Shown: positions 7,228 through 18,201, numbered from the stretch's first letter. The stretch: 44,154 nt of DNA from Bacteroidaceae bacterium (GCA_017534815.1 JAFXVS010000063.1:1-44154), one strand, 5' to 3'. The notes: generated by a model from the letters alone, not told the origin. Numbers and translations: made by a program.

Positions 7228-10200
7228 TCATCTCGTCAGAGAGAAGGACATGCTGACGCCGAAGTCGGCAGTCGTGGTGGGATAGGAAGATTGTGAAACG
7301 AGAGGAACGTTGCGCTGCCAGTCGAGGAAGCCGGAAAGAGTGAGAAGTCGGCTGAAAGTGTAGTCGGCCGAAATGGCAAGTTTATAGGCTGTGGCTCCGC
7401 CTGTGGCGGTTGTCACAGCTGTTTGTATGTTGCGGTTGAGCGCATTCTGCATACGGTAAGAGAAATCGGCACGCAGATTGAGGTCATGACTGACGTTGTT
7501 GCGAGTGTTACGCGTGTTGTTATTGGCATTATTCTTCGAGTCATCCTTCTTGTTCTTCGATTTAGACTTCGACTTTCTGCCCTCGTTGCTTTGGATGGAC
7601 TTGGCACCAAAGAGGTTGAGGTCTTTGATCTTATAGCCCATGCCGATGACGAGGTCGTTGGAGAAGTTCTCTGTAAGTGCCACGCTCGTCATCGAGAGGT
7701 TGAGGGTACGAATCTTGTTGTATTTCATCGTAGCCGTCAATCCGCTGTTGAAAGTCATGTCGACACCAATGAGTGGCGAGAAGGACTCGTTGATGCTGAC
7801 GGTCGAGACGTTATACATGGACGATGGGATGGGGTTGCCTGTGGTGACGTTCTTGATGAACCCCCAACCGTTCATGTATTCCATAAAGTTGGAGTAGGAG
7901 TTGTAGGCTCCCACAGAGTAGATGCTCTTGTAGGTGTGATTGATGTTGAAACTCTTGAAATGGTCTGCCAACCAAGGTGAGAGTTTGATGAGTCCACCAT
8001 AAGAAAGGCTCCAGTTGGGCAAGAGACGTGAGAGGGTGGGGAAGATGTCGAGGGGAATCGAGTGTACGTTTCCTCCGCAGTAAGCAGAGAGGAAAGCAGG
8101 CACCATCACATCGGCAGAGTAGAGTTCCACACCTCCGTTCTCTGGGTCGTATGCTTTGCCCGCCCATTCGCTGCCAGCACTCTTGGGATAGGTGGTGTTG
8201 GCAAATTTCTGTTCCAGACGGCTCTGGATGACGGGAAGGTTGTTAAGGAACTTCTCAAAGTGCTTAGAACGGTAGTTGTTGTTGATGTTGCCGCCCGATT
8301 CAAAGGCAGAGCCAAAGGTGACAACGGTCATCGAGAAGGAACCGCTTTGGGTAACAGGCATACCTTCGTACATGAACTGGATGCTACGTGACTTATTGAC
8401 GGTACGGGTAGCTGTAAGGTCAATCTTGAGATCCTTGATGGGTTCGAGGGTGGCCTGGATCTGGAGGTCTTCCATCGCTGCCGTTGTGGCAGGGGTGGTG
8501 ATGTTGCTGTCGTTCTGCATGAGCCATCCGTGACGTGCAGCTTTGTCAATGTAGCTGTCGCCCACAGCACCGATGGCAAAGGGCACACCTGGAGAGAAAA
8601 GGCCGTCAATACGCCTCTGTCCGAAGGCATCACCCACCTCAGTACGGAAACCTGGCAGCGTGAGGGCATAGGTGTTGCGATAGGAAACGCTGACATTGCG
8701 CAACATCATGAGGCCTCGTGCAAAGACTTGTGTGGTCTTGTACCAGCCGAGGTCATCGAGCGGTCGTTTGGCCACCACGTTGATCTTGACAGGAATGCTG
8801 TCGTGGTTCTTCACCTTGATGGTGTTGGCATCGACCTTCTTGTATTTCAGTTTATAAGTCTTGCCTTCAGCAGTTGTAGCACGCACGATGAGTCGTTTGG
8901 AGTTCTGCCCGTGCTTGACTTCTGTGCTGGTGGAGTCGTTGAGGGTCACTTCCTTTGTGAAGCCTTTGGTCTTGCTGTTGGCTTGTGCGTTCCTTCTGTT
9001 AGCCTGTGCATTTTTAGTGTCGGTGTTCTTGGTTTCATCCTCTTGTCCTTCACCCTCTTCGCCTTTCTTGGCTTCAGTCTTGGTGGTCTTGGTCGTGGTG
9101 CGCGAGTTCGAGTTGCTCTTCTTGGTGTTGCCAGAGAGCCGCTTGTCGGCATCAGCGAGGAACTTCCACTTCTTGTAGAGTGTGTCGAAGTTCAGACGGC
9201 CATTGATGTTGATGGTGCGCTGTGTGCTGACCGTATGCCCCAGTGATGTGCCGTCCTCCAGTTCTGTACCACGTGTCCAGTTGTAGTTGCCTGCGTAAGT
9301 ACCATCAGCAGTGATCCAGTCGAAGATTGGAATCTTGTTGATGGGTAACTGGTAGGATCCGTTGAAGGTGCTACGATAGGTCAGCGGACGTCCGAAAGAA
9401 GCGAGACTTCGTTTGACAGAGTCTTTCCAGATGGCATACTCGTCAGGGTAGAGGTGCTTGTTGACCACTACGTAAGGCTCTTCAATCTCTGCATGAGTGG
9501 CAGATGTCCAAGACATCTTGAGTGCTTTGAAGATGTCCCACTTGACCGTCAGTTCACGGTTCCACAGAATCTGGTCAGAGAAGATGACGGGTATCTTGGT
9601 GTCAGAATCGAGGTCACGCTTCTGGAACTCGTAGTAACTGCGTGTGAGATCCGTATTGAACGAGAGGCTTTGAGGTAACCACTGCAAGTTCTGAATCTTG
9701 AGGATGTCGAGCCACTTGGACTTGCCCTTCAGGTTCTTGAACGGTTCGAGCGGCTTGTACTTGGGCGAATAATTGTAGCCCATGTTGAGGCGCCAATTCT
9801 CTTCGTTCTCATAAACGGTGGTCTCGCCCGTCTTGTAGCGCTGACTGTAGCTGTAACTGAAGGTGAAGTTGGCTGGGTCGTAAGGCATCGGGGTGCGGCT
9901 CTGCACATTGGATTTCCAGTTGCTGAGCGAGAAGTTCTTGTTCTTGACAATGGTTTCTGTCAGACTGCTGAGGGAGTCGCGTGCAGCTTTGTTCTCACAC
10001 TCGTCGAGGGCATCCTTCAGCAGCATGTCCGTATCGAATGGATTGTATTTGGGCGAGATTTTCTGCCAGGAGTAAGAATAGTAGAGAGGTAAGTTCATTT
10101 TCCATTTCTCTGGGAAGAACTTGCCGAGTTCGAGCTGGGTCGTAATGCTCCACTCGTAGAGGTTGTCATTGCGGCGTTCGTTGACTTTCTCTTCCAGACC

Positions 10201-13200
10201 ACCAAAACCAGCCGTCTCGATATGTCCAGTCATATTCACGGAACCGAGGTCTGACATCTGCACATTGAGGTTACCCTGAGCAGCCCAACCACCTTCGTTG
10301 CTGTAGTCCTGCATGCGGAGTTCGTTCACCCACACTTCCACATTGCCCGTGCGACGTCCGTTGTTGCGCACACCAATCATCATAGTCTTCACCTCGCCCA
10401 ATGACGGGTTACCGATGATGCTCACCTTGTTGTTGGGACGGTTGCTGTCGTAGGCATAGTACAGTTGTGTGTAACTGGCAGAACCGTTGGCTTTTGCCTT
10501 GTTGCGTTCATGCTTCAGGTTGGTGAAGGTGGTGAAGTCGATGTCGAGCATGTTCTCTTCTGGCCACACGGCTCTGCACCCCTGTGCTGTGTAAGTGTCA
10601 TAATGACCAGCAGGAGTAAGTTTGAGTGGTATCTCGTATTCGTAGTAGTTGCTCTTGTAGTCGCTACCCATACGGATGAAGATGCTCATCTGGTTGTCTT
10701 GCAGTTCTGTGTCACCCTCCATTGCGTTGGCATGAACAAACATCTGTAAATGCTTGTAATTGCGGAAGTCCATATTCATGGTGCGATAGACGGCACGTGC
10801 ATCGCCAGTAGCAAGATTCTCGACAGTAAGTGCCAATGCCTGCTCGTTCTCTTGAGAAAGCTGGGGTTGAGAGGGGTCAAGCACACGTGTGATGCCTGGA
10901 GGCAGCACATAGTTGACAGGTGTCTTGTCGTTGTTCTCTTCGATGTTGACAGCCGATGGAACGATGGTGCCGCTCACGCTGGGTTTCTCGCCGGTATAGA
11001 GGGTCTGGGTGTAGGTGCGCCAGTCACCCTGTACGAGGTCGAGATTGGCTAGACGAACGACAATAGGCTCCTGGAAGCCAGTCATATACAGACGCATGAA
11101 ACGGATGCTGGAGAAGTCGCTGATGGTACCTTCCTTGCTGGCAAACTCGTCGATAGGGATACGGAACTGATACCAGGTGGCATCCTCCTTCTTTCCGTTA
11201 CGCAGTCCGACGGTGGTCTCACGTGAATCGACAATGAAGTTCCGACCCACAATCATGTCTTCAGGACGAAGGCTGACGTGATACTCGTAGAAGTTTTCAT
11301 ATTCATTCATCGTGTAGTCGGAGTTCACATCTTCCACATCAGGGGTGCTCTTGTAAGCTGTCGAATAGCGTTCACCCGACCCGCTGCTGTTGGGCGAGTT
11401 CCCTTCGGGCGAGTTGATGTACTTGTAACGGTCAAGAATGGAAGTGTGGGCTGCATCGAAGTCGCTGCCTCTGAAGTAGTGGTAGTCATCACCTGCAGGG
11501 TCTTCGAAGATGGAGTCATAGACAGCTGTGTTCACTTTGGCCTTCATCGCCTCGAGGTAATCGGAATAGATGCCGAATTTGCGCTCATCTACGTCAGCGA
11601 GACCATTCAAACCAATATCCTGCTTGGGACGTGCACCGCTCTCGTTCGAGAAAGAATAAACCACAGACTTCTCACTGGGCACGCGTCCCCAAAGGGTTTC
11701 CACATAGGTGGCGGCACTGCTGACAGGCATACCACTTTCGTAGGCCTTCTTTCCGTCCTTCAGCACATCTTCGCTGATGTCGCCCAAGTCGAAGTAGAGG
11801 TCACCACCATAGCGTCGGTCATCTTTGGTGTAGATGAATGGGTCGAGCATCCAGAACTCGATGTACTGGATGTTGCTGGCCTCGAAGTCGCTGGCATCTA
11901 ACTTTCTCATCATACCACCCCAACGTTTCTTGGGGTCGTTCAGATGACCGTTCTGATCCACATCTGTGTCGAGGTTGTAGGGACCACGCTCGTTGGGGTA
12001 GTATGCCAAGTTCAGGATGTCCAGCGTGTTGCTCTCTCCTGAGTTGGTGTCGCGATTAGGATAGACCTCGCGGATATAAACCTCACGCACATAGTGATTG
12101 GAGAGTTGTTCGACGTCGCTCTTGATATGTGCTGGCGTCAGTGATGAAGAACGGCGCGTGAAGAGTGGGTCGATGTTGTACCAGGCCAGTCGAGCACGGT
12201 TGTAGCCATACTTCACGTCGTTGCTCAGTTTTCCATATTCCAGATGCGAAGGTGTGGAAGCCAACACCCATTCCTTGGGGTGACTGATGTTGAGAGGTTT
12301 CTTCGTGCGCTCAAAGTCATCGAGATAGGATGCGTTGCCCTGCGTTTCCTTTGCTGTACCCGCCTTCAGTTGTGCATATTCGCCTGTGAAAGAGATGCTG
12401 GAAGGAGCGCTGAGGTTGAGAAGAGGTAACTTGTCCAACAGGTTGGTGAGCCATTGGGAGTTCTGTTTCCAGTTGATGTGGAAGCCCCACAGCATGTTGT
12501 TCAGTGGTTCACTGCCCATCGCCACTTTGGAGGTGAGGGGCTTCTCGCTCACTTTCATGAACGTACCACCAATGTTGAAATTCTTGGAGAAGTCGTAATC
12601 CCAATTCAGACCCAACATCGTCTTGCGCATCGTGGACCATTCCGACTGACTTTCAAGACTGACACTCACATTGGTACCTGCATCAATGATGCTTTGGTTG
12701 ATGATGTTCACGATACCTGACTGGTAATCGACGCTATAGTCAGTTCCTTCCGTCAGGGTGACGCCACCTGCTGTCACAATCACAGAACCAGGAGGAATAT
12801 TCCTGCTGCCTAATTGTATCTCATTACCGTTGGATGCCTTATACTCACCCGATAGCGTGAACTTATTCTTTTCCGCAACCTGCTTGGCCACCGTCTTGGT
12901 GGAGTCGTAAAGTTCATCGTAGCAGTATTTGTCAGCAATGTCTTCATCGCCAATCTTCTTGCGCAACCATTCACCAAAAGGCTCAACTACAGGGAAGATG
13001 ACGCGTCCCGTCTGTGACTGGATGGTGTAGCCCTCGATGTAGTCGAACTTGCCGTTCGGATTGGTCTTGTTGTTGTCATCCAAACGGTCGAGGTTAAGCA
13101 TCCTCAACAGGGTGGTCTGCTTGAATTTCTCTTCTGGAATGTAGGTGAGGTGTACACCCGTTGTGTCGCTCAGGTACTTGATGTCCATCTTGAATTTCTC

Positions 13201-14865
13201 ACGCTGCACAGACATCGCACCTAAACTATACACATTCTTCATCATCAAGTCCCAGTTGCCAATCTTGGGCGATCCTGATGTGTTCTTCAGCAACTTCACG
13301 AAGAGCGCTTTGTCGTTGTCCTTCTGGTCAGCAGAGAACTCTCCCACCTGATAGGTCTGTCCGTTGTAAGTGTATTCAAATGCTACAGCCAGCACCTGGT
13401 TGGGTTGGAGGGTGCTCTTCAAACTGATATAACCCAAGTGCTTGTTCAGCGTGTATTCTGACGAACTGAGCAGACGGGCGTTTTCCACTTTCTCGTACTC
13501 GATACCACCAGCCATCACAGGGTCTAAGACGGTACTCGTCTGATCCATGTTGCGGGCATCGTTGTAGGTGCTGACCATGCGAGCATACAGTTTGTTGCTT
13601 TCATTGCTTGGTATATCCAATCTGGCACCAGCCCATTCAGGATTGCTGATCTTGATACCTTCAGCCAAATCGACCAGACCGATGATGTTGCGTGTGTTTT
13701 CTGTCTGTCCGCCTTTGTTGGTTGCCCAAACTTCAATGCGGTTGATGGTGACGCCGCTGGTGATGTTGGGAAGGGTGGAGCACGCCTTGTCGTAGGTGTC
13801 GTGGAAGTAGTGTGCCAGGAAGAAGTGACGGTTCTCGTCATAGTCATACACCTGAATGTCGTAAGTGCTCAACTGAGTGCCTCCTCGACTGCCGACAGTC
13901 GTCGATTGAGTCTTCTTCTGACTCGCAACGGCTTGCAGTCTCAGACGTCCGAACTGCAAGTCTGTCCTGATACCAAACAGCGCACTCGAACCCCTGATGA
14001 GGCTCGAGTTGGTGGGGAACGTGATGTTACCTCCTTCTACTAACTTGACGATGTCATCTTCCTTTCCTTCATAACTCAGTTTCAGGTTCTTGGCATCGAA
14101 ATCGAAGGTGGCTTCCGTGTTGTAGTTGATGTTAAAATCCATGCGGTCACCAACCTTAGCGTTCACGCTCATGTTGATTTGCTCGTCAAAGTCGAAGGAT
14201 TTCGTCACGCGGTTACGCTCTGACAACGAGGGGTTGTCCACGAATTTGTAGTTGAAGCCGAATTTCAGCGAAGCTTTACCTTGTGTGCGAATCTGAACAC
14301 CGCCAGGGCCGAATATCTTCTCCGCTGGTCCCAAGTCGAAGTGCATGTTGGTGAAGTCAAACTTTTCCTTCCCCTTCATCGTGAACAGCGAGTCGTTCCT
14401 GACCTTGAAATAATCCTTGAACGCCTTCTGCTCCGACCATTTCATATATTCTTCAGGTGTCAGCAACCAAGGTTGGCTCAAGAAGTTGTCTCCCAATTTC
14501 GTACCTACCTTGAAATAGCCAGATTTCTCATCATAGATGGCTGTGTCAGGTTTCAGATTTTCAGGGTCTTGCAAGTCCAGAGCAAACGCTTCGCTATGCA
14601 CGTCTAATGGGTAGTCTGTCTTCTTTACCTTCACCGTATCGCCCATCTCTGCATCTTGTGGAGAAACTGTACTTGTTTCAGATACGGTCGTTTTCTTAGA
14701 CACAACACTTGATGACGAGAAAAGATTGCTATTGCTCACTTTTGCAATAGCGCTCACGCTCGTCATAACCAGTAAGATATATAATATATTTCGAAGTGTC
14801 TGCTTCAAGATGCTATGTCTATATTGTGAGGAATCAAGTCCCCTTTTCTTACATATTCTATCCAA
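7228..14865 (-). CDS. sprA: SprA, T9SS outer-membrane translocon
   Basis: At 2545 residues this matches the size of SprA (called Sov in Porphyromonas), the giant beta-barrel that forms the protein-conducting pore of the type IX secretion system. A hydrophobic export segment (about residues 22-42) precedes a Ser/Thr-rich linker. The rest is rich in aromatic, alternating beta-strand sequence typical of a very large barrel. Family-typical stretches include repeated LLSSSEYTLN-like and GSVIVTAGGVTL-like segments and a C-terminus ending in SFSLTR. A Lys/Asn/Thr-rich low-complexity insert lies roughly three-quarters along (bases about 8940-9130). The frame's first codon is TTG at 14865; a TTG at 14808 would give a cleaner signal peptide, so the start is uncertain. 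It stands alone, divergent from a secreted protein. Other T9SS genes are not in the window. Confidence 0.9.
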   Translation of the reverse strand: MDRICKKRGLDSSQYRHSILKQTLRNILYILLVMTSVSAIAKVSNSNLFSSSSVVSKKTTVSETSTVSPQDAEMGDTVKVKKTDYPLDVHSEAFALDLQDPENLKPDTAIYDEKSGYFKVGTKLGDNFLSQPWLLTPEEYMKWSEQKAFKDYFKVRNDSLFTMKGKEKFDFTNMHFDLGPAEKIFGPGGVQIRTQGKASLKFGFNYKFVDNPSLSERNRVTKSFDFDEQINMSVNAKVGDRMDFNINYNTEATFDFDAKNLKLSYEGKEDDIVKLVEGGNITFPTNSSLIRGSSALFGIRTDLQFGRLRLQAVASQKKTQSTTVGSRGGTQLSTYDIQVYDYDENRHFFLAHYFHDTYDKACSTLPNITSGVTINRIEVWATNKGGQTENTRNIIGLVDLAEGIKISNPEWAGARLDIPSNESNKLYARMVSTYNDARNMDQTSTVLDPVMAGGIEYEKVENARLLSSSEYTLNKHLGYISLKSTLQPNQVLAVAFEYTYNGQTYQVGEFSADQKDNDKALFVKLLKNTSGSPKIGNWDLMMKNVYSLGAMSVQREKFKMDIKYLSDTTGVHLTYIPEEKFKQTTLLRMLNLDRLDDNNKTNPNGKFDYIEGYTIQSQTGRVIFPVVEPFGEWLRKKIGDEDIADKYCYDELYDSTKTVAKQVAEKNKFTLSGEYKASNGNEIQLGSRNIPPGSVIVTAGGVTLTEGTDYSVDYQSGIVNIINQSIIDAGTNVSVSLESQSEWSTMRKTMLGLNWDYDFSKNFNIGGTFMKVSEKPLTSKVAMGSEPLNNMLWGFHINWKQNSQWLTNLLDKLPLLNLSAPSSISFTGEYAQLKAGTAKETQGNASYLDDFERTKKPLNISHPKEWVLASTPSHLEYGKLSNDVKYGYNRARLAWYNIDPLFTRRSSSLTPAHIKSDVEQLSNHYVREVYIREVYPNRDTNSGESNTLDILNLAYYPNERGPYNLDTDVDQNGHLNDPKKRWGGMMRKLDASDFEASNIQYIEFWMLDPFIYTKDDRRYGGDLYFDLGDISEDVLKDGKKAYESGMPVSSAATYVETLWGRVPSEKSVVYSFSNESGARPKQDIGLNGLADVDERKFGIYSDYLEAMKAKVNTAVYDSIFEDPAGDDYHYFRGSDFDAAHTSILDRYKYINSPEGNSPNSSGSGERYSTAYKSTPDVEDVNSDYTMNEYENFYEYHVSLRPEDMIVGRNFIVDSRETTVGLRNGKKEDATWYQFRIPIDEFASKEGTISDFSSIRFMRLYMTGFQEPIVVRLANLDLVQGDWRTYTQTLYTGEKPSVSGTIVPSAVNIEENNDKTPVNYVLPPGITRVLDPSQPQLSQENEQALALTVENLATGDARAVYRTMNMDFRNYKHLQMFVHANAMEGDTELQDNQMSIFIRMGSDYKSNYYEYEIPLKLTPAGHYDTYTAQGCRAVWPEENMLDIDFTTFTNLKHERNKAKANGSASYTQLYYAYDSNRPNNKVSIIGNPSLGEVKTMMIGVRNNGRRTGNVEVWVNELRMQDYSNEGGWAAQGNLNVQMSDLGSVNMTGHIETAGFGGLEEKVNERRNDNLYEWSITTQLELGKFFPEKWKMNLPLYYSYSWQKISPKYNPFDTDMLLKDALDECENKAARDSLSSLTETIVKNKNFSLSNWKSNVQSRTPMPYDPANFTFSYSYSQRYKTGETTVYENEENWRLNMGYNYSPKYKPLEPFKNLKGKSKWLDILKIQNLQWLPQSLSFNTDLTRSYYEFQKRDLDSDTKIPVIFSDQILWNRELTVKWDIFKALKMSWTSATHAEIEEPYVVVNKHLYPDEYAIWKDSVKRSLASFGRPLTYRSTFNGSYQLPINKIPIFDWITADGTYAGNYNWTRGTELEDGTSLGHTVSTQRTININGRLNFDTLYKKWKFLADADKRLSGNTKKSNSNSRTTTKTTKTEAKKGEEGEGQEDETKNTDTKNAQANRRNAQANSKTKGFTKEVTLNDSTSTEVKHGQNSKRLIVRATTAEGKTYKLKYKKVDANTIKVKNHDSIPVKINVVAKRPLDDLGWYKTTQVFARGLMMLRNVSVSYRNTYALTLPGFRTEVGDAFGQRRIDGLFSPGVPFAIGAVGDSYIDKAARHGWLMQNDSNITTPATTAAMEDLQIQATLEPIKDLKIDLTATRTVNKSRSIQFMYEGMPVTQSGSFSMTVVTFGSAFESGGNINNNYRSKHFEKFLNNLPVIQSRLEQKFANTTYPKSAGSEWAGKAYDPENGGVELYSADVMVPAFLSAYCGGNVHSIPLDIFPTLSRLLPNWSLSYGGLIKLSPWLADHFKSFNINHTYKSIYSVGAYNSYSNFMEYMNGWGFIKNVTTGNPIPSSMYNVSTVSINESFSPLIGVDMTFNSGLTATMKYNKIRTLNLSMTSVALTENFSNDLVIGMGYKIKDLNLFGAKSIQSNEGRKSKSKSKNKKDDSKNNANNNTRNTRNNVSHDLNLRADFSYRMQNALNRNIQTAVTTATGGATAYKLAISADYTFSRLLTLSGFLDWQRNVPLVSQSSYPTTTADFGVSMSFSLTR

Positions 14866-14961
14866 ATAAACGTAAAACTCCCCACATTATTGTATTTAAA
14901 AGGGAAAAAAGTTGGTTCAAAGGTTTCTGCACACCAACAATGCAAATAAAAGTGGATTTAT

Positions 14962-14992
14962 TTTGTATTGTCTTCAGCTTTCACTACCTTTG
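14962..14992 (+). promoter_or_regulatory. Promoter of the gene at 15017
   Basis: TTTG at 14962-14965, exactly 19 bases, and TACCTTTG at 14985-14992 form a full consensus promoter 24 bases before the ATG. Confidence 0.75.
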
Positions 14993-15016
14993 TGGCCAAA
15001 TTTAATATTTGGAATT

Positions 15017-15907
15017 ATGTTTACAAAGAATTTGTTTTGGATGGCACTGATTGTGATGGGTGCCGTGAGTATCAATGTAAGTGGTCAAAATGAAACTGTA
15101 CGGCAGAAGTATGAGCGACTGGCGAAGGATGCTGACGCTAATCCTACTGACTGGAAAAAGCAATACGAGGCGGCGCACATGTTGCTGGACAAGAATAGTG
15201 AATTGTATGACCAAATTGGGGCAGGGAAGTACTATGAGCGCATCTATCACCTGGTGGCTGATATCAATTCTTCCGTGCCTGATTCTGTCTTCAATGAGGC
15301 TGGCATCACGCTGATGTTCAATGCGATGAATCATGAAGATATTCCAACGACGGTGTTCTATGGTGACGAACTGAAACGTTATACTCAATTGAAGCATGAC
15401 AAGGAAAGCACGATGCCGATGTTGGTCAACACAATGGCGATTATGCTGCAGCTGGCGCAGGAGCGTTCCATGAGTGCTGGTGACATGTTGAGCGAAGTGC
15501 GGAAGGAATTGACGCAGAGACAATTCCAGGGTGTTGAAAATACGGATGTGACGATGGCTGTGATTTACGAACAGATATTTGATGACTATCTGGAGTTTGC
15601 GAAAAACAAACTGATGGAGATTACTCTTGATGGCAAACCCTATGTGGTCATCGCACAGGGAGCGTGGAATGTAGAACAGCCTTTCATGGGTTGGTTGGCA
15701 GATGCGCCAGACAGCAAGATGCTTTTCTATGGAGAAGATGGACGTGTCTATGATGACCTGCACGGCCAAATGCTTTTCAACTTCCATTGGAGTGAGGAGA
15801 GCAAGGCAGTCGTGAAGAGCGAAGACACGAACACGCGTCTCATCACGGTCACACCTGAGCAGCGCCAAAAGTATGTGGAGGCGTACAGGAAATACATGAA
15901 GAAATAA
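15017..15907 (+). CDS. Secreted helical protein of unknown function
   Basis: This 296-residue protein starts at the ATG at 15017. A longer frame from 14912 runs through the promoter and is rejected. Residues 1 to about 23 are a signal peptide (hydrophobic core, cut near VSG-QNE). The mature part is strongly helical by eye, with charged repeats reminiscent of TPR-like helices (KNSELYDQIGAGKYYERIYH region), and a C-terminal part of mixed strands (KPYVVIAQGAW region). It has no lipobox or known catalytic motif. The gene is divergent from sprA, but divergence alone does not link it to secretion. I do not recognise the family. A likely periplasmic or surface location is the only inference I would make. 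Confidence 0.75.
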   Translation: MFTKNLFWMALIVMGAVSINVSGQNETVRQKYERLAKDADANPTDWKKQYEAAHMLLDKNSELYDQIGAGKYYERIYHLVADINSSVPDSVFNEAGITLMFNAMNHEDIPTTVFYGDELKRYTQLKHDKESTMPMLVNTMAIMLQLAQERSMSAGDMLSEVRKELTQRQFQGVENTDVTMAVIYEQIFDDYLEFAKNKLMEITLDGKPYVVIAQGAWNVEQPFMGWLADAPDSKMLFYGEDGRVYDDLHGQMLFNFHWSEESKAVVKSEDTNTRLITVTPEQRQKYVEAYRKYMKK

Positions 15908-15935
15908 TGTCGGAACTTACCGTTCCTACACACCA

Positions 15936-18146
15936 TCAGAACTCAAAGCCGAGGTTGAGGTAGAAGTTGAGTTCTTTGGTTTTGTTGGAGTAGCCGAAGG
16001 TGGCGCCCAATGGACCAAACATGGTGTTGTAGTAGTAGGCGAGTTGTGTGCCAAGCATCGTCTGGTGGTCGAACAGATGCCGGAAGTTGTTGGCATGTTG
16101 GGCGGCAGCCACACGTAGCAGGACAAAGTGGTTGGTCGCGATGCGTTGTTGTGCTTGCATCTGCATCGCGATGAAATGCGGGTCGGTATATTCGAGATTG
16201 CCCACACCTGCAAAGGGCATTTGTTGCTCGATGTAGTGCCCGAACCATTCGCCACCAATGGCGTTGCCGTAGATGACAGGGATGTTGGCTCCAAAGAGGC
16301 ACCTGCCGTAAAACATGGGTTGGAGGGTGAAGCGCTTGCTGAAGGGGATGGAAGTTCGCCAGTTGGCGTTGATGTCGCTCGCCCCCGCCTTTTTCCCTAA
16401 TTGAGTGAAGTTGTCGGTCAGATACACATATTCCATCTTGAAACGCGAGCCGATGGTGGGGAAATTCCAGTTGTCTTCAGAGTTGTAGTTGATCAGTGCA
16501 TGATAGCTGAAATAGTGGTCATTCTCCCGTTTGATGGGTGTGGCTCCTTCTGTGTATAGGTTACCAAGAAAATGAAGGTAGTCCCATCGTATGCTGGCTT
16601 GCAAGTTGAAGTTGCGTATGTTGAAGTTGATGGGCGTCAACACACCTTGATGGTGGTTATAGACAAAACTGTGGTTGCGGTCACCTTTCTCGTAGATGTT
16701 GATGTCGTTGTGACGGAAGGTGTAGGCGATGCTGGGGCGTGTGAAACTGCGTGGATGGAAGGTGATTTCACCTCTGCCCATGATGCGTTTGCCCAGACGG
16801 ATGGTGAGGTCGGTATAGATGGGAATATTTGTTTGCAACGGGTGGTCGGCATTGATTTGCAGCGCAACGATTTCTTCTGTGTCGAACCGTCCGCCCAGAT
16901 TGAGCTGGCTGGTCTTCTTGTTGCCAGCGGTGAAGACGAGGATGTAGCCGTTGCCATCAGGAATGGAACGGGTATCGATGGTCTGGTAGAAGAGGTCAAT
17001 GCGCATGGAAGTGGCAATTTCTGCTTCTTGACGTGCATCGATGCTGTCGTAGCGGTTCAGGTGAAATTTGGAACGGATGAAGTGCTCGTCATGAGACGTG
17101 AAGTTTTCGAAGACAAAGCCGTTGACCTTCACTTTTTCCGTCAGAGCCGATGTGCTTTTGGGCGTGTGGGGCTCAGGTTTGAAATCGTCGTCGATGCCAA
17201 TGCGCTGTTTGAGGGCGATGAGTTCATCCCAATGTTTCATCGCTTCTTCTTCACCCCGTCGGATGAGTTCCGTGATGGCGCTGCTGGTGAAACTGGCAGC
17301 ATTGTAACCTTCTGTGTTCACGCGGATGGGCACATCGGTGATGGCCAGATTCTCATCGTATTTGTTCTTACAGTTGACATCGATGATTTGGCTGAGAATG
17401 CTGATGGTGTGCCCGATGTCCTCGCTGGTCTTTGGGGCACCTTGCACAGTGACACCAATGATGATGTCTGCCCCCATCTCACGTGCGATGTCAGCAGGGT
17501 AGTTGTTGCGCAAACCGCCATCCACCAGCACTTTGTCGCCAATGCGTACAGGCGAGAAAGCGGCCGGAATGGCCATCGATGCTCGCATGGCTTGTGGCAG
17601 ACGTCCTGAATGAAAATCGTACTCTGTGTTGTCAATGATGTCAGTCGCAACGCAAGCAAAAGGAATGGGGAGCTTGTTGAAGTCAATCGAGTCAGTATAA
17701 CCCAAACAAAGTTTCTGGAACAGCTGCGCCAGATTCTTCCCCTTGATGAGACCTCCGTCATTGTTGTTGCGCTTGCCCAGCGTAAAACCTCGTGACAAGA
17801 AATAAGTGTTCTGCTTCTCGCGGTCGCTCAGGCTCTGCTGACTCATGTCTTCCTTGTCGGAGAGGGTGTAGTCCCAATCGATGGTGTGAACCAATGAGTC
17901 GAGGATGTTGGCATTGTAACCAATGGAATAGAGACCACCCACGATGCTGCCCATGCTGGTGCCTGTGACATAATCGACAGGAATGCCAGCACGTTCGATG
18001 ACTTTCAAAGCACCAATATGTGCCATACCTTTAGCGCCGCCACCGCTGAGCACAACGGCCACTTTCTTTCTGTCTGGATTCGGCTCTTGTCCCCAGATAG
18101 TGGTCGTGATCATCAACGTGACAATCAGAAGAAGAACTTTTTTCAT
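15936..18146 (-). CDS. Patatin-like phospholipase with outer-membrane barrel
   Basis: This 736-residue protein starts at the ATG at 18146, where a signal peptide begins (MKKVLLLIVT, cut near GQE). The patatin domain has the oxyanion loop GGGAKG at 35-40, nucleophile Ser64 in GTSMG, and a catalytic Asp in DGGLRNNYP near residue 200. After about residue 330 comes a POTRA-like segment, then a BamA/Omp85-type barrel of roughly 350 residues ending in LGFEF, with the terminal aromatic typical of barrel proteins. This order matches the PlpD-like, self-secreting type VD patatin family. The enzyme part probably hydrolyses acyl esters of phospholipids and is displayed at or released from the outer membrane. 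It has its own promoter at 18202-18231 and converges with the gene at 15017. Length and motif order are normal for the family. Confidence 0.88.
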   Translation of the reverse strand: MKKVLLLIVTLMITTTIWGQEPNPDRKKVAVVLSGGGAKGMAHIGALKVIERAGIPVDYVTGTSMGSIVGGLYSIGYNANILDSLVHTIDWDYTLSDKEDMSQQSLSDREKQNTYFLSRGFTLGKRNNNDGGLIKGKNLAQLFQKLCLGYTDSIDFNKLPIPFACVATDIIDNTEYDFHSGRLPQAMRASMAIPAAFSPVRIGDKVLVDGGLRNNYPADIAREMGADIIIGVTVQGAPKTSEDIGHTISILSQIIDVNCKNKYDENLAITDVPIRVNTEGYNAASFTSSAITELIRRGEEEAMKHWDELIALKQRIGIDDDFKPEPHTPKSTSALTEKVKVNGFVFENFTSHDEHFIRSKFHLNRYDSIDARQEAEIATSMRIDLFYQTIDTRSIPDGNGYILVFTAGNKKTSQLNLGGRFDTEEIVALQINADHPLQTNIPIYTDLTIRLGKRIMGRGEITFHPRSFTRPSIAYTFRHNDINIYEKGDRNHSFVYNHHQGVLTPINFNIRNFNLQASIRWDYLHFLGNLYTEGATPIKRENDHYFSYHALINYNSEDNWNFPTIGSRFKMEYVYLTDNFTQLGKKAGASDINANWRTSIPFSKRFTLQPMFYGRCLFGANIPVIYGNAIGGEWFGHYIEQQMPFAGVGNLEYTDPHFIAMQMQAQQRIATNHFVLLRVAAAQHANNFRHLFDHQTMLGTQLAYYYNTMFGPLGATFGYSNKTKELNFYLNLGFEF

Positions 18147-18201
18147 ATAAAGAATGCCCAAATTTCGCAAACAATCAATTTCGTTTGTCCTTATTTTTTT
18201 G

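Noticed and set aside
16572-17609. 345-residue plus-strand frame
   Set aside because: It lies opposite the patatin gene, which has clear catalytic motifs; the frame has no family features.
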